Origin: Nemertoderma westbladi
Taxonomy: Eukaryota > Xenacoelomorpha > Nemertodermatida > Nemertodermatidae
Assembly: GCA_032718475.1 (NCBI GenBank)
Contig: JAUCBJ010004350.1
Coordinates: 62,001-126,000 of the forward strand
DNA: 64,000 nt
Direction: 5' to 3'
The position numbers and the translations under genes were made by a program. The notes under the pieces are model-generated. The model ran no database searches and was not told where the DNA came from. It worked only from the letters and a program-made list of their open reading frames with translations. Each line of letters starts with the position of its first letter. The first letter of the stretch is position 1. Below, in pieces: positions 47,460 through 59,715 of this stretch.

Positions 47460-49372
47460 TATAGAATTATATTCCCTAAATGCCGTGGATTTTCAAAATT
47501 TTATTTTATTCGAATTAACTTTGCTAAAAGATTACATTGAGTCCTCATTTGTATTTGCTATTCCTATTTGAACGATGATTAGTCAAGTGGTTCAGTAGCT
47601 CAGTCGGTAGAGCGTTGGAAATTATATGTAGTGTGTATTGAGTTCGAATCCTAGTAGGTGCGAATTATTTTTTGTGCAGAATTTCAACTCATTTAAATTG
47701 ACCGCTACAAATTAATTGCATTTTGCTCGAAGTAAGATTAACCAATGAGACTGTAGTTATTAGATTGTAACCAATGTCGTACAAGTTATATATTTGCTGG
47801 ACCAATAGCTATCTTTAAAAACCTGTTAGAACCTATAGAACAATCGAGAATTTTCTCGATTGATTGCAGCACAAATTTGCTATATAAAGGTGCGATTTGT
47901 TCATTAGTTATCTTACACAATATATCTATCGTATCTATCTTTCATTCTTTCTCAGTTACATTATTTCAGATTACATTGTTTATTGTATAATAGTTATTGT
48001 TTGATTTTGTAATAAAAGTTAGAAATACTTGTCACATCTGCCCTTTTCTATCTGTTTTATCATGCTTCACCACGGTGAACTCAACTGAGGGACAGGATGG
48101 CTGGCTAGACATCGGGCCGCAGCAATGAACGGGAACATCTAGGGAATGTAGACAGGAGACAACCCGCAATATCATCTTAGTTATTCGCCCATCGCCTGAA
48201 AGGTTAGACAGCGTTCGATGCCTTGCTACCTAAGTGTAAGACCAAAGATCAAAGGTAGAGGTAGTGACACGCTGTACGCCTAAAAATTACATCTAGGGAT
48301 TGTACTGTTTTAATTCAGGAAAAAACCGCAGTAGACCTTCATATTCCTACGGGGGGAGAGCAGGCAGAGATACTAGTACGCAGATAGGACGTAGGCACAC
48401 CGGTACAAAGCATACACATTGGTAGGGTGCAGCAAACTGTATGCCTAACTCTTGCTAAGTACAGGTGCGTCTGCGACTATTTGTAGTACAACGGTGTCCA
48501 TTGCATTAGAACTTGTAGGCTAGGAGGGTTACTGTGTTTCACCTGAATTAGGATTGTACCGTTCAGGCGGTAGGGCAGTTTACGACTAGGCGCAAATAAA
48601 TTGAGGCTAATTAGGGATACTAACATCTACCGTGTCCCCGCCGACATCCTGATAGGAAGTTACCAAGCCCACCTAGGTAACCAAAATTCTAGATAGGACG
48701 CCAGGCTAGCTATTAGTAACCGTACGCCTACTGTAGTAAACTAACACATTTCTTCTTAGTATTAGGGACCTGGTAAATTAAAATTGCCGAATTCTGGGCG
48801 TAGCATTAACCTTATGCCTGAATTTGAGTCCTGGAAATACGCAAGAGGGGAAGGAACCTTATTATTCGTGAGTATTGGACCTACAAGTTACAAAATTAGA
48901 ATATTTGTAAAATGCACACCGTACCCAGTAATTATATATATGAAGGAGCAAAACTGATCTTGACGGTTCAGAATTAACACGCGCGCGTTAGAAATTATTT
49001 ACACCTCAAAATATATAAAATTAACTTTTGTCCGTACTGCACTTTGCCCGCTAGTTAGACATCTCCAAATCTCTGCACCTCTAGCTAGCGTCTCTTTCGC
49101 CCAACCATATAAATCACACCGCGGCAAAGTATACGAGCCCCTTAGTCCGTCAGTGAGTCAGCCTGATTTTAGAATTCGCTGCGCGGGATTTTGTTTTATC
49201 GAAGTTTGTCTGCTCGTAGACTGTTTTCTGCCTCACCGGTTATAAGGGACCAATACTGCAATATATTCGCTTACTTGGAGTTTACTGTTTTGGTGAGAAG
49301 GTCGGATTTATGATTTGATTCACAAACTTTACAGTAAGATATTGCAGGTATTGTTACTGTCTCTTCGAATTA
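47460..49372 (+). repeat. 5' LTR of the BEL/Pao element
   Basis: TATATAAAG at 47881 is a TATA box and AATAAA at 48011-48016 a poly(A) signal. U3 would be about 450 nt, R about 120 nt and U5 about 1.3 kb, an unusually long U5. A perfect 10-bp inverted repeat, CAATCGAGAA TT TTCTCGATTG (47841-47862), stands about 20 bp before the TATA box. A tRNA-like module lies at 47590-47662. Confidence 0.85.
47590..47662 (+). promoter_or_regulatory. tRNA-like Pol III promoter module in LTR U3
   Basis: TAGCTCAGTCGG (A box) is followed by TAGAGC, closing a perfect D-arm stem GCTC/GAGC. GAGTTCGAATCC, 35-40 nt later, matches the B box at 10 of 11 places. The acceptor and anticodon stems do not form, so it is not a working tRNA gene. 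The same module is in the 3' LTR (about 62152-62224) and, diverged, in the solo LTR at about 32700-32740. Confidence 0.65.
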
Positions 49373-50183
49373 GTAGGAATATGTTTTACTGAACTACGGT
49401 TCGGTAGGACTAAAGTTATTTGAAAATTTTGTATTTTGAGGTAAAAGTTTATATTTGATTAGCTAAGTGCTAATATTTTGAAATAAAATTTGATTTGAAC
49501 CGCGCGTAAAATATTTTTTGGAATTGAATACCGGTATTTTAAAAGGGTTTAAATACCATATTGTACCGGTACAACATTTTTCGTAAAAGTAAAACCTAAC
49601 TCTTTTGTTTTTCAGGATTCAGAGCTCATTTCTAGACTGTAACGAGAGCAAGACCGTGTTTAGCAAGTTTGGGAGATAGATAACTCAACAACTTTGGTTG
49701 GGAAAATCGCACTTCGTCCACAACGCTGGAAACGGAAAGGTTCACGTCCGGTTTGTATCTGGGAATCTGTTTTTCTGGAGAATTATTGGAGTGGGTGAGT
49801 TCGAAAAGTTGCATAAATAAGTTAGGCATTACCGTATTAGTTAAAATTATTGTGGGTTCCACTGTCTCAAGTATTTATGCATTCCGTACGATTTCTTTGT
49901 TTATTGCTGAATTAGTCCGTATTATTGTATTTAATTTATATTTTGATAACGCATATCGTTATCCGATTTATTTGTTATAAAATTGGCCGCTAGGCTATTT
50001 TTATTATATACTTATTCCGTGACATTTATTTGTTGTAAAATTGGCCGTTTAGGCTAATTTTATCCATCTGCTATAAAATCGGCCGGTAGGCTAATTTTAT
50101 ATGACCGTAATTAATACCGTTTTATACAAATACGGTAAGTTTGATACTTTGACACTCACTTTACTTGACTTACAACTACCGAA
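49373..50183 (+). promoter_or_regulatory. Retrotransposon leader with three repeated hairpins
   Basis: Untranslated leader before gag. AAAATTGGCC...GGCTAATTTT hairpins occur three times (about 49977-50003, 50036-50063 and 50071-50100), each with loop sequence differing. They sit within 200 nt of the gag start, where packaging or dimer signals are usual. Function inferred from position only. Confidence 0.5.
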
Positions 50184-53100
50184 ATGAGTGACAAACAAGA
50201 CTATACGAAGAATACACCTACCGACTATGACTCATGTGACGGAGATAAGTCAGCAGCGGAAGAACTACAGGGGAAGACTCGCGAGCCTACCGAACCTACA
50301 CCGTGTGCGTCGCCAGTACATCCAACGGGAGTACCGGATGCCGTAGTACGAGGCGACGGCAGGACCGAGGACTTTCTAACTGTTCCGCAACCTAGATACA
50401 GGGAAACGGACATGGTAAGTTCAGTAGGAAGCCAGGAGAGTGTGGTTAGAAGCGTCGGAGGATACATGGCGCATATTACCAGGAGTATTGGGGAAGGCCA
50501 ACGCATATTAGACGAGTTAACCGCTCCGATGTCTCGATTCGAGTTCTACACCCTCCAGGTTAGAGTACAAAGTAGAGTACATAAGTCCGTAGATAACCTT
50601 ATCAGTCTACAAGATCTAGCTAGACAGAGACAGGATATGGACACTCAGCTTAGAATCCTCGAGAAGTTAACGATTGCCAGGGAGAAACTAATTCAGTTTA
50701 AGTCGACGATTAGGCAGATACAACAGGAACAAGCGGACCAGTTGTTAGGTGAGTCAGTTTCGGACGAATTATTGCAACCCGAGGAAGAACAGGAACTGTA
50801 TAGGCTAGATGGACAATTGAAACACCTGACGGATCACTTACGCATGTGCGGTGAGGACGTCGGAGATTGGGAAACCGTGCCGGAGGCTACGAGGGAAACT
50901 TCACTCGCACAAATCGAACTGGCACCGGGGACACTAGATCAATCACTGGTGAGTATTCGCAGCGAAATTGGCGAGGTGAGTATGGCTACGTCAGAAATTG
51001 CTCGACAACAGCAACTCTACAGACAACAACAGGAGATGGAGGAACAAACTCAACTGCTAATGGCACAAGCAGCAGTACAAGAAGAGAAACTACGGGTTGC
51101 GAATGTTGCAAGAATCTCTCATCTGCAAGAACAAGCCGAGTTGGAAGCAGCCGAGATGGAAAGGTTAGAGTTGGACATTGCACAACAAACGGCAGCAGCA
51201 GCAGCGGCTGAGTTAGAGCGGCGGTGGCAGCGGCAGCGGCTGAGTTAGAGCGACAAGCGGTAGCGGCTGAGTTAGAGCGACAAGCGGCGGCGGCAGCGGC
51301 AGCGGCTGAGTTAGAGCGACAAGCGGTAGTTTCAGAAGCGAGAGCCGAGATGAAAAAACGGCAAATAAAGGCTCAATCAGCTATACGACAAGCGGAGTTC
51401 GAGGCGCAACAACAACAGACGGAACAACGCGAGAAAGAAGTTAAACTTCATTTCGAACTCGGGAAGAAGGCGAGAGAATTAGCCAACGCCAAGGAAGATC
51501 TGGATCTACAAGCCCGCGATCGATCGATGAGATCTCGAGACGGACATGATTTAGACCAGATGGAGGTAAGGCACCGCCAAATCCAGGAACGAATGAAGGA
51601 AGGTTCGATAGGAGCACCTGGACGGGAACGACAATTAGTTAAAGACTTATGTCAAAGATTCCCTCAAGTAACTCCTATGTTTGCACCGATTACGACTAAG
51701 GAACCTGTTTCAATTGCTGGTGGTAGTAATATTTCTCCTATCCATGGTGCGACGGAACACAGGTTTGTTATTCCGGACAAGTTTACACCGCCAAGAGCAA
51801 CGTCATCGCCTATTCCGAAAGTCAAGGTAAGTAACCCGCCGATTACAGATCGTAGTAGTTTGTTGACCGCACCTGCACCACTGACGACTAAACACAAACA
51901 GGTGAGTCCACCTTCGACACCAAAACCCGCCAGAACATACACGTACCCAATGACTTTTAGGCCTACAAGGCCTTTAGATTCAAATGCTGTCATTCGACCA
52001 CCGAACCAGTTTACATCGCAATCTACAACTTCGAGGAAGACTTGTGAGCCTACCGAACAACGGAGACCAGTGGATACGCGACCGTTTAACCAGTTTACAT
52101 CGCAATCTACGACTTTGAGGAAGACTTGTGAGCCTACCGAACAACGGAGACCAGTGGATACGCGACCGTTTAATCAGTTTACATCGCAATCTACGACTTC
52201 GAGGAAGACTTGTGAGCCTACCGAACAACGGAGACCAGTGGATACGCGACCGTTTAATCAGTTTACATCGCAATCTACAACTTCGAGGAAGACTTGTGAG
52301 CCTACCGAACGACGGAAACCAGTAGACGATGTTCCGAAACGGAATGTTAGAATTCGAACGACGCAACGGACACGAGCACATCGACCACCGTATCCAGGTG
52401 ACAGTAGTACTTCAAGCGAGTCGGATTACCCGGAACGCGAGGTATTTAGAACAGGAGCGGCCGACGAATGTAAACGTGAGCGTTCAGACAATTCCTTTAT
52501 CGATAATCCTCCACAAAATACACCAACACAGAAAGCGTTACAACCAACGGACGCAATTAGTACGCAACAACTCGCCGAAATAATGCGCCCAGTTGTAGAC
52601 AAGTTGGCCCAGATAGAGGAACGTTTAGAAGAAACTCAAACTGATAGTTCGCGAGGTAACGAGTTCGAACACTCTAGACACCCGAAGCAGCAAAGAAAAC
52701 AACCCTCGAGAAACACCTCGTATCAAGGAAAAGCGCCAAGACGAGAGAACATCAACTCGCTTGCCAATCAAGGACGCGAACCTTTGAACGTGGCCGAGGA
52801 GATAGCGAAATTCGCAGCGAGACAAGGTTTGCCGGTACAACAACCACCGAAGTTTTCAGGTAACTCGAAACATTGGCACACCTTTGTGGACTACATCGAA
52901 ACACAAATAGCAGCGTGCGCCTTTACATCGAGGGAGAAATTCAACTACCTGCTACAAACGCTGACGGGAGAACCGAAACGTCTAGCGGAAACCTTTGTCG
53001 GTGTACCAGATGCCTTCGAACTAGCGTATGATCGCTTAACTTCGATTTACGGAGGCACGGTGAGTATGGCTAAGTCAGTGATAGAAGAACTCTGTAAGGG

Positions 53101-54231
53101 GGGGGGGGGGCTATAACAAAACCCGTTGACTTACTAAAATTAGCTGAAGAGATTAAGAACGCCATTACTACACTACGCTCGATTGGACAACTTGACTACG
53201 CGAACACTCCGACAGTTCTATTAAAAATAATAGGAAGATTACACCATCGACTTCGTCGGGAGTGGCGAAAGATAGAATATCAGCGAGAAGAGAGAGGCGG
53301 ATTCTTGAAGTTGGAAGACGTCTACTTACTGATATCCAGAGAGGCAGTCGTTGAGACGCGTTCGAACTACACGGACCAACATATCGTGGCGGAGGGGATA
53401 ACATTACCATCCTCGAACCGACAAAACCCCCAAACAACATCCACCAAGATGGTTACTTACGCCACATCGACCGACACCCCACAATTTTCGGACAATAATA
53501 AGGTATCTGCACCAATTGGAACCAAACAGATCCGACAGCAACTGACCACAGACTTTAGCGGGTGCCAATATTGCGAACGACTAGGTAAACGACATACTGG
53601 CCATAAACTGAGAGGTTGTCGACTATTCCGCGAATTGAACTCGGAGGAACCACGATTACAAATACAACCATTGGACTCTTGTTGGCGGTGTACGCTACAT
53701 GGACATGTCCGTAAGGACTGCCCAAATACGGACACCTGTCCTTCTTGTGGACGCAACCACGACGGCTTGCTACATACCGACAGTCATACGCCGACCAAAC
53801 GCTTCACCAGGGAACACCCGGAAGCTGCAGCAAGATGCAACACAGCATACAAGGGTCGAGAGTCGAAAACAACACCGACATTCGTGACGCACATTAGAGA
53901 TTGTTTCTCGGAACAATCAGGGTCGTCAGACGAAGAGTCGGAAGACGACGACGTTTACTTTGATACTGGAGATGAACAACCATCGATTGCGCTTCTGACG
54001 CCTGATCAATTAAAGGGGTTTAGTATAATTCCTGTCAAGATTACTGGCACAAAAGGGAGCAAGAGGATCTACGCTATCCTGGATTCAGCTTCATCTCATA
54101 GCTACGTGGATGAGAAAGTAGCTGATGTTGTGACTGATCTCCGACAAGGTAAGAACGTCAGTTACACCGTAAGTAGTATGCATGGACAACGTGCGATACC
54201 AGTGACAAGTTCTCCCAAAATCGCAACATAG
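50184..54231 (+). pseudogene. gag: BEL/Pao gag and start of protease, frameshifted
   Basis: Frames run 50184-51225, then 51224-53110, then 53110-54215. The first shift lies in a GCG-rich simple repeat, the second in a 13-base poly-G run (53098-53110) and the third near 54205. The start ATG at 50184 gives MSDKQDYTKN. Gag has a Gln/Glu-rich coiled coil with ELERQA repeats, four 84-bp repeats (52000-52320) and a central capsid-like part (QGLPVQQPPKFSGN). Zinc-binding modules CQYC and CWRCTLHGHVRKDC lie at 53569-53735. The protease begins with ILDSASSHSY (Ala where Gly is usual). Homopolymer shifts could be real or base-calling errors. Confidence 0.75.
51999..52326 (+). repeat. Four 84-bp tandem repeats in gag
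   Basis: Each unit encodes 28 residues with RPFNQFTSQSTT and RKTCEPTEQRRPVD. Units are nearly identical and keep the frame. Each contains one copy of the dispersed 20-nt motif. Confidence 0.85.
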
Positions 54232-55231
54232 CGAAAAGGAGAGGTCTTTGCTTCCTTTTAGGGATTTAACCTTTGCGGCCACAAAGGACTTTAGTAACCT
54301 ACTAGGTCCAGTGCCAGAACAATCCTTGGAGGACCGTAAGTACTTCAGACACCTTGGTGTACCTGAATGTCCTGTCAATTATAGATCGGTAGCAATGCTG
54401 ATCGGGACAGACCAATTCAACCTACATCAAGTGTGAGAAACCAGACCATCGGCAGTCGTAGCGGGAAACGCATACGCCTGTAGAACGCCGATAGGGTGGT
54501 ATACTCGAGCGCCTGTGCGCACACTGGATATAAGTGACGAGGAAGACGATATACAAAGTACATGTAGTTTATTAACTACAACTTCGACTCATTCCTTTTC
54601 ACACGACGTAGACTATACTACACTACAGTCAAGTTCGACAAAACATGACACGACGTGTGTAGCTAGTATGATAAGTCACAAGGAGCAGCTAATCCACCAG
54701 CGGAGTTTAGAACTTGAGGAGAAGACGAGTCAGCCAGAGATTCCATCGACGACAGATGATAACGCCGGAAGGCTTGCGAGTCTACCTACACCAATAACCT
54801 CAACAATGCCAGTCGATATCGATGATGACGCGTTAAGAAATCATCAAGTGGAACAAGCTGCATTGGACAAAGAATTAACGGAGAAGACTATCAGGTGGTT
54901 AGAACAAGATACAGCCGAACCTGGTAGCTACGAACCATGTATGTCGGAACAAGAGAAACAATCTTTGAAGATCATGGAAGATACTATCCGCCAGACGAAA
55001 GACGGACATTATGAGGTAGGGATGCTATGGCGTAACCAACGTCCTAAACTCATAAATAACTATCCGCTAGCCTTAAGACGTTTACACTCAATACGACAAC
55101 GTCTATTAAAGGACGAGAAAGCCCATCTGCAGTATAATACTCAGATGGAGACGTATTTAACGAAGGGATACGCTATCAGAATGACTAACCCAGAGATAGT
55201 GACTGACCAGACTTGCCACATCACTATGTGA
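54205..55231 (+). pseudogene. pol: BEL/Pao protease C-terminus and linker to RT, with a stop
   Basis: Open in one frame from about 54205 except for TGA at 54434-54436, just after AMLIGTDQFNLHQV. After the stop the frame continues with RTPIGWYTRAP, a typical BEL/Pao motif, then an acidic linker and the start of the RT fingers (GYAIRM). A frameshift near 55205 leads into the next segment. The TGA is most likely a point mutation, though a readthrough stop cannot be excluded. Confidence 0.7.
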
Positions 55232-58200
55232 GACATCCCGACAAACCAGACAAAGTACGTGTAGTCAATGACTGTGCGGCTCTGTTTGAGGGAATGTCCC
55301 TCAATAGCGAGTTGATGGATGGACCAAACATGAATAATTATCTTATGGGGGTGATTATGCGCTTCCGTCAGCGTCAAGTAGCCTTTACTTGTGACGTCGA
55401 AGCTATGTTTCACCAAGTGAGAGCGTTAGAGCAAGACAGAGACAGTTTGAGGTTCCTCTGGTATCCGGAAGGAGACTTAAGTCTACCACCGGCGACTTAC
55501 CAAATGCAAGTTCGCGTTTTCGGTGCCAGGGACAGCCCAAACTGTACGATGTATGCCCTAAAGCAAGCCGCTAGGGATCAGAAACATATATATGACCCAG
55601 AGATAATTAAGATCGTAGAACGTGACTTTTACGTGGACGATGGTTTACAGAGTTGTGACACAGCAGAACGTGCTATTACAGTAGCACATCAATTACGGGA
55701 CTGCTTAGCGGGCGGAGGTTTTAACCTCACCAAATTCGCCTCAAACAGTGCCGAATTGGTAGACTCATTCGGAACGACTGAGCGTGGAGGTGGTGACATT
55801 GACCTAGAGTTCGAACCACTACCGACGACCAAGGTGTTGGGGCTCTTTTGGGACCCAAACACGGACAACTTTCGAGTGAAGGTGAGACTGGACACTCAAG
55901 AAAACACTCTGACAAAGAGATCCTGCTTGTCAAAATTGAGTCGATTGTTCGATCCATTAGGATTCATCAGTCCAATAATACTGCAAGCCAGAATTTATAT
56001 GCGCAGTATTTGGAAGGATGGACTGACATGGGACGAGCCAATCTCATTAGAACAAGTGGACTTATGGAAAACCTGGGAGGCAGAATTATCTTCGCTAGAG
56101 GATTATTCCATACTCAGAGTGTACTTTCCATTACAAACGACGTTTCCTGACAACCTGGAATTACATTGTTTCTCCGACACCAGTGACAACGGCTTTGGTG
56201 TGGCAGCGTACTTGCGCAGACAAGTAGACTCAGAAGAGTTTGATGTTTCGCTCATTACTTCTAAGGCAAAAACAATGCCTACTAAGTATATGACGACACC
56301 ACGAGCTGAGCTACAAGCCGCAACCCTGTCAACCACAATCGTGAACCTTATACAGACGGAACTACAGTCAAGCTTACAGATATTTTATTGGACTGACGCG
56401 ACGTTGGTTTTATTTTACATAAACAACGACACACTTGAATTCAAGACATTCGTAGCTAACCGTCGCGCAGAAATTCTAGACCGTTCAATAAAGGAAGATT
56501 GGCGACATTGTCCCGGACCACAAAACCCAGCCAATATTGCGTCGCGAGGAATGATGCCTGAGGAATTCTGTAAACCGGAGAACAAAGAATTTTGGCAGCA
56601 CGGACCACAGTTCTTGCAAGGATCAACACTACATTGGCCGCCACTATACGACAACAAGTCTAACACTATCCCTAAAGACGCGGAAATTAAAAAACCAAAG
56701 AAAGGAAAAGCAAAGAAAAGGACGGCGGCTAAACTTAAGAAAAAACCGAAGGCGAAATGGAAGGCGATAACTTCAAAGGTCAAGAACGGAAGACTTGCGA
56801 GCCTTTCTACACCAGACGTATCGCCAGACGATCAACCAGACGCGTTACTAGACGGTCAACCAGACGTTTTGCCAGACATATCACAAAATGTTCTACCAGA
56901 CACTAGTAACATATTGACAAATAGTAAAGCCGCAGTTTCTCTATTGGAGCGGCCTTCTATTGACAAACAACCAGACGCGTTACTAGACGGTCAACCAGAC
57001 GTTTTGCCAGACACGTCACTAGATATTTCGCCGGATGTTCCGCGAAACATTTTACCAGACATGTCACAAAATGTTCTACCAGACACTAGTAACATATTGA
57101 CAAATAGTAAAGCCGCAGTTTCCCTATTGGAGCGGCCTTGTATTGACAAACTACCAAATTTGACACACTTGAGCAACAATAAGCACAGTGAAACCTCATG
57201 TATTACAGATGTGGGTAGTACCTACGCTAATGTAAATACAGGTGTTACTTTGCGCTCAAGAGACATACCAAACTTGCAACCTATGGTGAGACCCGGGATT
57301 AATATCGGCAGAAAAATAAGTTTACCGAAACCCAGTGACCCCATAGAGTTCAAACCACCATTAACGATCGACTTACAAAGTACTGACAACCAAGGTAAGA
57401 AAACAAAGAAGGACAAATTACTTGTGGACCCGGACGGATCAACAGTCAACAAGGGAATACCTACCGGCGGACCCGTGGGCCCTTCTAGTAAATCAAAACC
57501 TTCCAAATTCTCCATTGACTTACCTGATGACGTCACAAATACTTACGTCGACCGTATTGTAAACTTAACAGATTCTTGGACAAACGCTTGCCGAAAATTA
57601 GCGTGGATTGTACGTTTTGTACAATACGTTAAAGGCAAACGCGACTTTACACGTCGACTTACATTGACTGAGATTGACAGGTGTGAAATTAAATTAATTC
57701 GCCATTACCAACTGCGATATTTCGCACGCGAATTCACATCTATAAATCAAGGTCAACCAATCAAGTCGTCACCAATATTGAGTTGGAGTCCGATAATTTA
57801 TAATGGCTTAATTTGTCATAAATCTCGGCTTCAAAATATTGACTTTAATACTGACTTTAGGTACCCAATAATAATACCGCAACATCACGAATTACAGCGT
57901 GCAATGATACTGGACGCACATTTACATCTGAAACACGCTGGAAGACACCACTGTCTTTCCTACTTACGTACAAGATTTGTACTAATTAGACCCAGTAAAG
58001 CGTTAAGTTCAGTGACACGTACGTGTATTATTTGTAAAAAGGTACACTCTAGAATAGGTACCCAAGAAATGAGTGAACTTCCACAAGCACGACTTCAAGC
58101 ATTCAGACCACCTTTTACAGAGACTGGAATTGATTGCTTTGGTCCCATACATACGAAACGTGGACGTATACTAGTAAAACGCTGGGGACTGATTTTCACA

Positions 58201-59055
58201 TGTATGTCCAGTAGGGCAGTTCATATTGAACGTGTGATGGATCTTTCCACCAACGCGTTTATACTAGCATTGCGGCGATTTATCGCTAGACGCGGACTAG
58301 TGAAATGCTTGTACTCAGACCAAGGGACAAACTTTGTTGGTGCCCGAAATGAAATTGCTAGAGCCTTTAGGAAATTAGATCATGATCAAATCTCAAACGA
58401 ACTACGTCCTTACAAGATTGTTTGGAAGTTTAATCCTCCAGATAGTCCATGGAGAGGCGGAGTCTGGGAGAGATTGATTAGATCTATAAAAACAGCCATG
58501 GCAAAAGTAATTCCAGTAAACCACATTTTGACAGACGACCAACTGACAACACTGTTTGTTGAAATCGAGGCAATACTAAATACTAGACCAATAGTATTAG
58601 TACCCGATGACAAACAATCCCAGTTTGCTTTAACACCGGCACACCTGCTTATGCAGGCACCGACTACTTTGACGCCTATTTCTTTTCCAACAGAAGGCGA
58701 TAGCTACGGTAGAAAAGCGTGGAAAATCACGCAACTACTAGCTAACAAATTCTGGGAAATATGGCAAAACCATTATTTGCCCTCTATTTCTGCCAGAACA
58801 ACATGGTACAATAACACCCGCGCATTAAAGCCGGGAGATCACGTGCTGTTAGCGGAAGTGAATCTAAAAAGACGCTTCTGGATAACAGGTGTAATTTTAG
58901 CCACACATCCATCTATGGATGGAGTGACAAGAACTGTGACGGTACGGACAATTGACGGTCGTACAGTAGACGGACCGACTCAACGTCTCGTACTTCTTGA
59001 AGAGACTCGTAACGAGTCTGGAGACTACAAATCTCCAACAAATGTTAGTAAATAA
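55213..59055 (+). CDS. pol: BEL/Pao pol: reverse transcriptase, RNase H, integrase (1280 codons)
   Basis: RT: VRVVNDCAALFEG, FTCDVEAMFHQV (first Asp) and YVDD at residues 140-143. RNase H: HCFSDTSDNGFG, TPRAELQAA and YWTDATLVLFYI. A Lys-rich stretch (56690-56780) and two copies of a LPDTSNILTNSKAAVSLLER block form an unusual linker of about 300 residues. Integrase: zinc module H-H-C-C (LKHAGRHHC, CIICKK), catalytic GIDCFGP, YSDQGTNFVG and GGVWERL, then a C-terminal LAEVNLKRRFWITG domain. Open throughout, but it lacks the beginning of the RT because of the upstream frameshift. These enzymes copy element RNA to DNA and insert it. Confidence 0.9.
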   Translation: MPHHYVRHPDKPDKVRVVNDCAALFEGMSLNSELMDGPNMNNYLMGVIMRFRQRQVAFTCDVEAMFHQVRALEQDRDSLRFLWYPEGDLSLPPATYQMQVRVFGARDSPNCTMYALKQAARDQKHIYDPEIIKIVERDFYVDDGLQSCDTAERAITVAHQLRDCLAGGGFNLTKFASNSAELVDSFGTTERGGGDIDLEFEPLPTTKVLGLFWDPNTDNFRVKVRLDTQENTLTKRSCLSKLSRLFDPLGFISPIILQARIYMRSIWKDGLTWDEPISLEQVDLWKTWEAELSSLEDYSILRVYFPLQTTFPDNLELHCFSDTSDNGFGVAAYLRRQVDSEEFDVSLITSKAKTMPTKYMTTPRAELQAATLSTTIVNLIQTELQSSLQIFYWTDATLVLFYINNDTLEFKTFVANRRAEILDRSIKEDWRHCPGPQNPANIASRGMMPEEFCKPENKEFWQHGPQFLQGSTLHWPPLYDNKSNTIPKDAEIKKPKKGKAKKRTAAKLKKKPKAKWKAITSKVKNGRLASLSTPDVSPDDQPDALLDGQPDVLPDISQNVLPDTSNILTNSKAAVSLLERPSIDKQPDALLDGQPDVLPDTSLDISPDVPRNILPDMSQNVLPDTSNILTNSKAAVSLLERPCIDKLPNLTHLSNNKHSETSCITDVGSTYANVNTGVTLRSRDIPNLQPMVRPGINIGRKISLPKPSDPIEFKPPLTIDLQSTDNQGKKTKKDKLLVDPDGSTVNKGIPTGGPVGPSSKSKPSKFSIDLPDDVTNTYVDRIVNLTDSWTNACRKLAWIVRFVQYVKGKRDFTRRLTLTEIDRCEIKLIRHYQLRYFAREFTSINQGQPIKSSPILSWSPIIYNGLICHKSRLQNIDFNTDFRYPIIIPQHHELQRAMILDAHLHLKHAGRHHCLSYLRTRFVLIRPSKALSSVTRTCIICKKVHSRIGTQEMSELPQARLQAFRPPFTETGIDCFGPIHTKRGRILVKRWGLIFTCMSSRAVHIERVMDLSTNAFILALRRFIARRGLVKCLYSDQGTNFVGARNEIARAFRKLDHDQISNELRPYKIVWKFNPPDSPWRGGVWERLIRSIKTAMAKVIPVNHILTDDQLTTLFVEIEAILNTRPIVLVPDDKQSQFALTPAHLLMQAPTTLTPISFPTEGDSYGRKAWKITQLLANKFWEIWQNHYLPSISARTTWYNNTRALKPGDHVLLAEVNLKRRFWITGVILATHPSMDGVTRTVTVRTIDGRTVDGPTQRLVLLEETRNESGDYKSPTNVSK

Positions 59056-59715
59056 TTAGGAGTTTACAAATAGATTTCCACATACCTGTACACCATAGTA
59101 AGGACAGCGGTAGAATTCCATTGTCTTTATATGTGAACATTGAGGGTAGTACCCTTATGTGTCACATAGGAGCGGGATTTGTAGGTATAAGAAATGGAAT
59201 TCTACTTGGAACTCACAATATTGAGACATTTTCGAAATTTTAGACAATCCATTTGGATTTGAAAATTTTTAAAATTTTCTCCAGTGAATAGATTTCAGGG
59301 TACAGTCGGGTGGAACTTAAAATTAGAGAAACAAGAGAGGAAGACTTGCGAGCCTTTCTTAAAATTTTAATTAAATTTTACACGGTCTTGTTTCAATAAG
59401 TTACGTCAATAAATAGACTTCCCTATATTTATTACTAATTCTTGACTGCTTATTTTCTGATAATAGTTTGGGATCAAAAGTGAGTATTTTAGACTCACAG
59501 CCAGTTTAGCCCAAATTCGTTTTTATTTCGGCAAAAATTTTAGATAAGAAGCAGCGTGTCATTAAAGAAACCCTAGATCTTAGGCTATGGGTAGGAGGTT
59601 AGAGCATTGTCGAGCCAAAAGGGCAGACGAAAACTCTCACGTCTCCTCACAACTAACAATAAACTCTGTTGTATTCCCTCTAGTAGCAATGATTATGTAA
59701 CCATTACTTCCAATA
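59056..59715 (+). other. Non-coding gap after pol
   Basis: No ORF of note. Contains one copy of the dispersed 20-nt motif (59339-59358). Confidence 0.5.
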
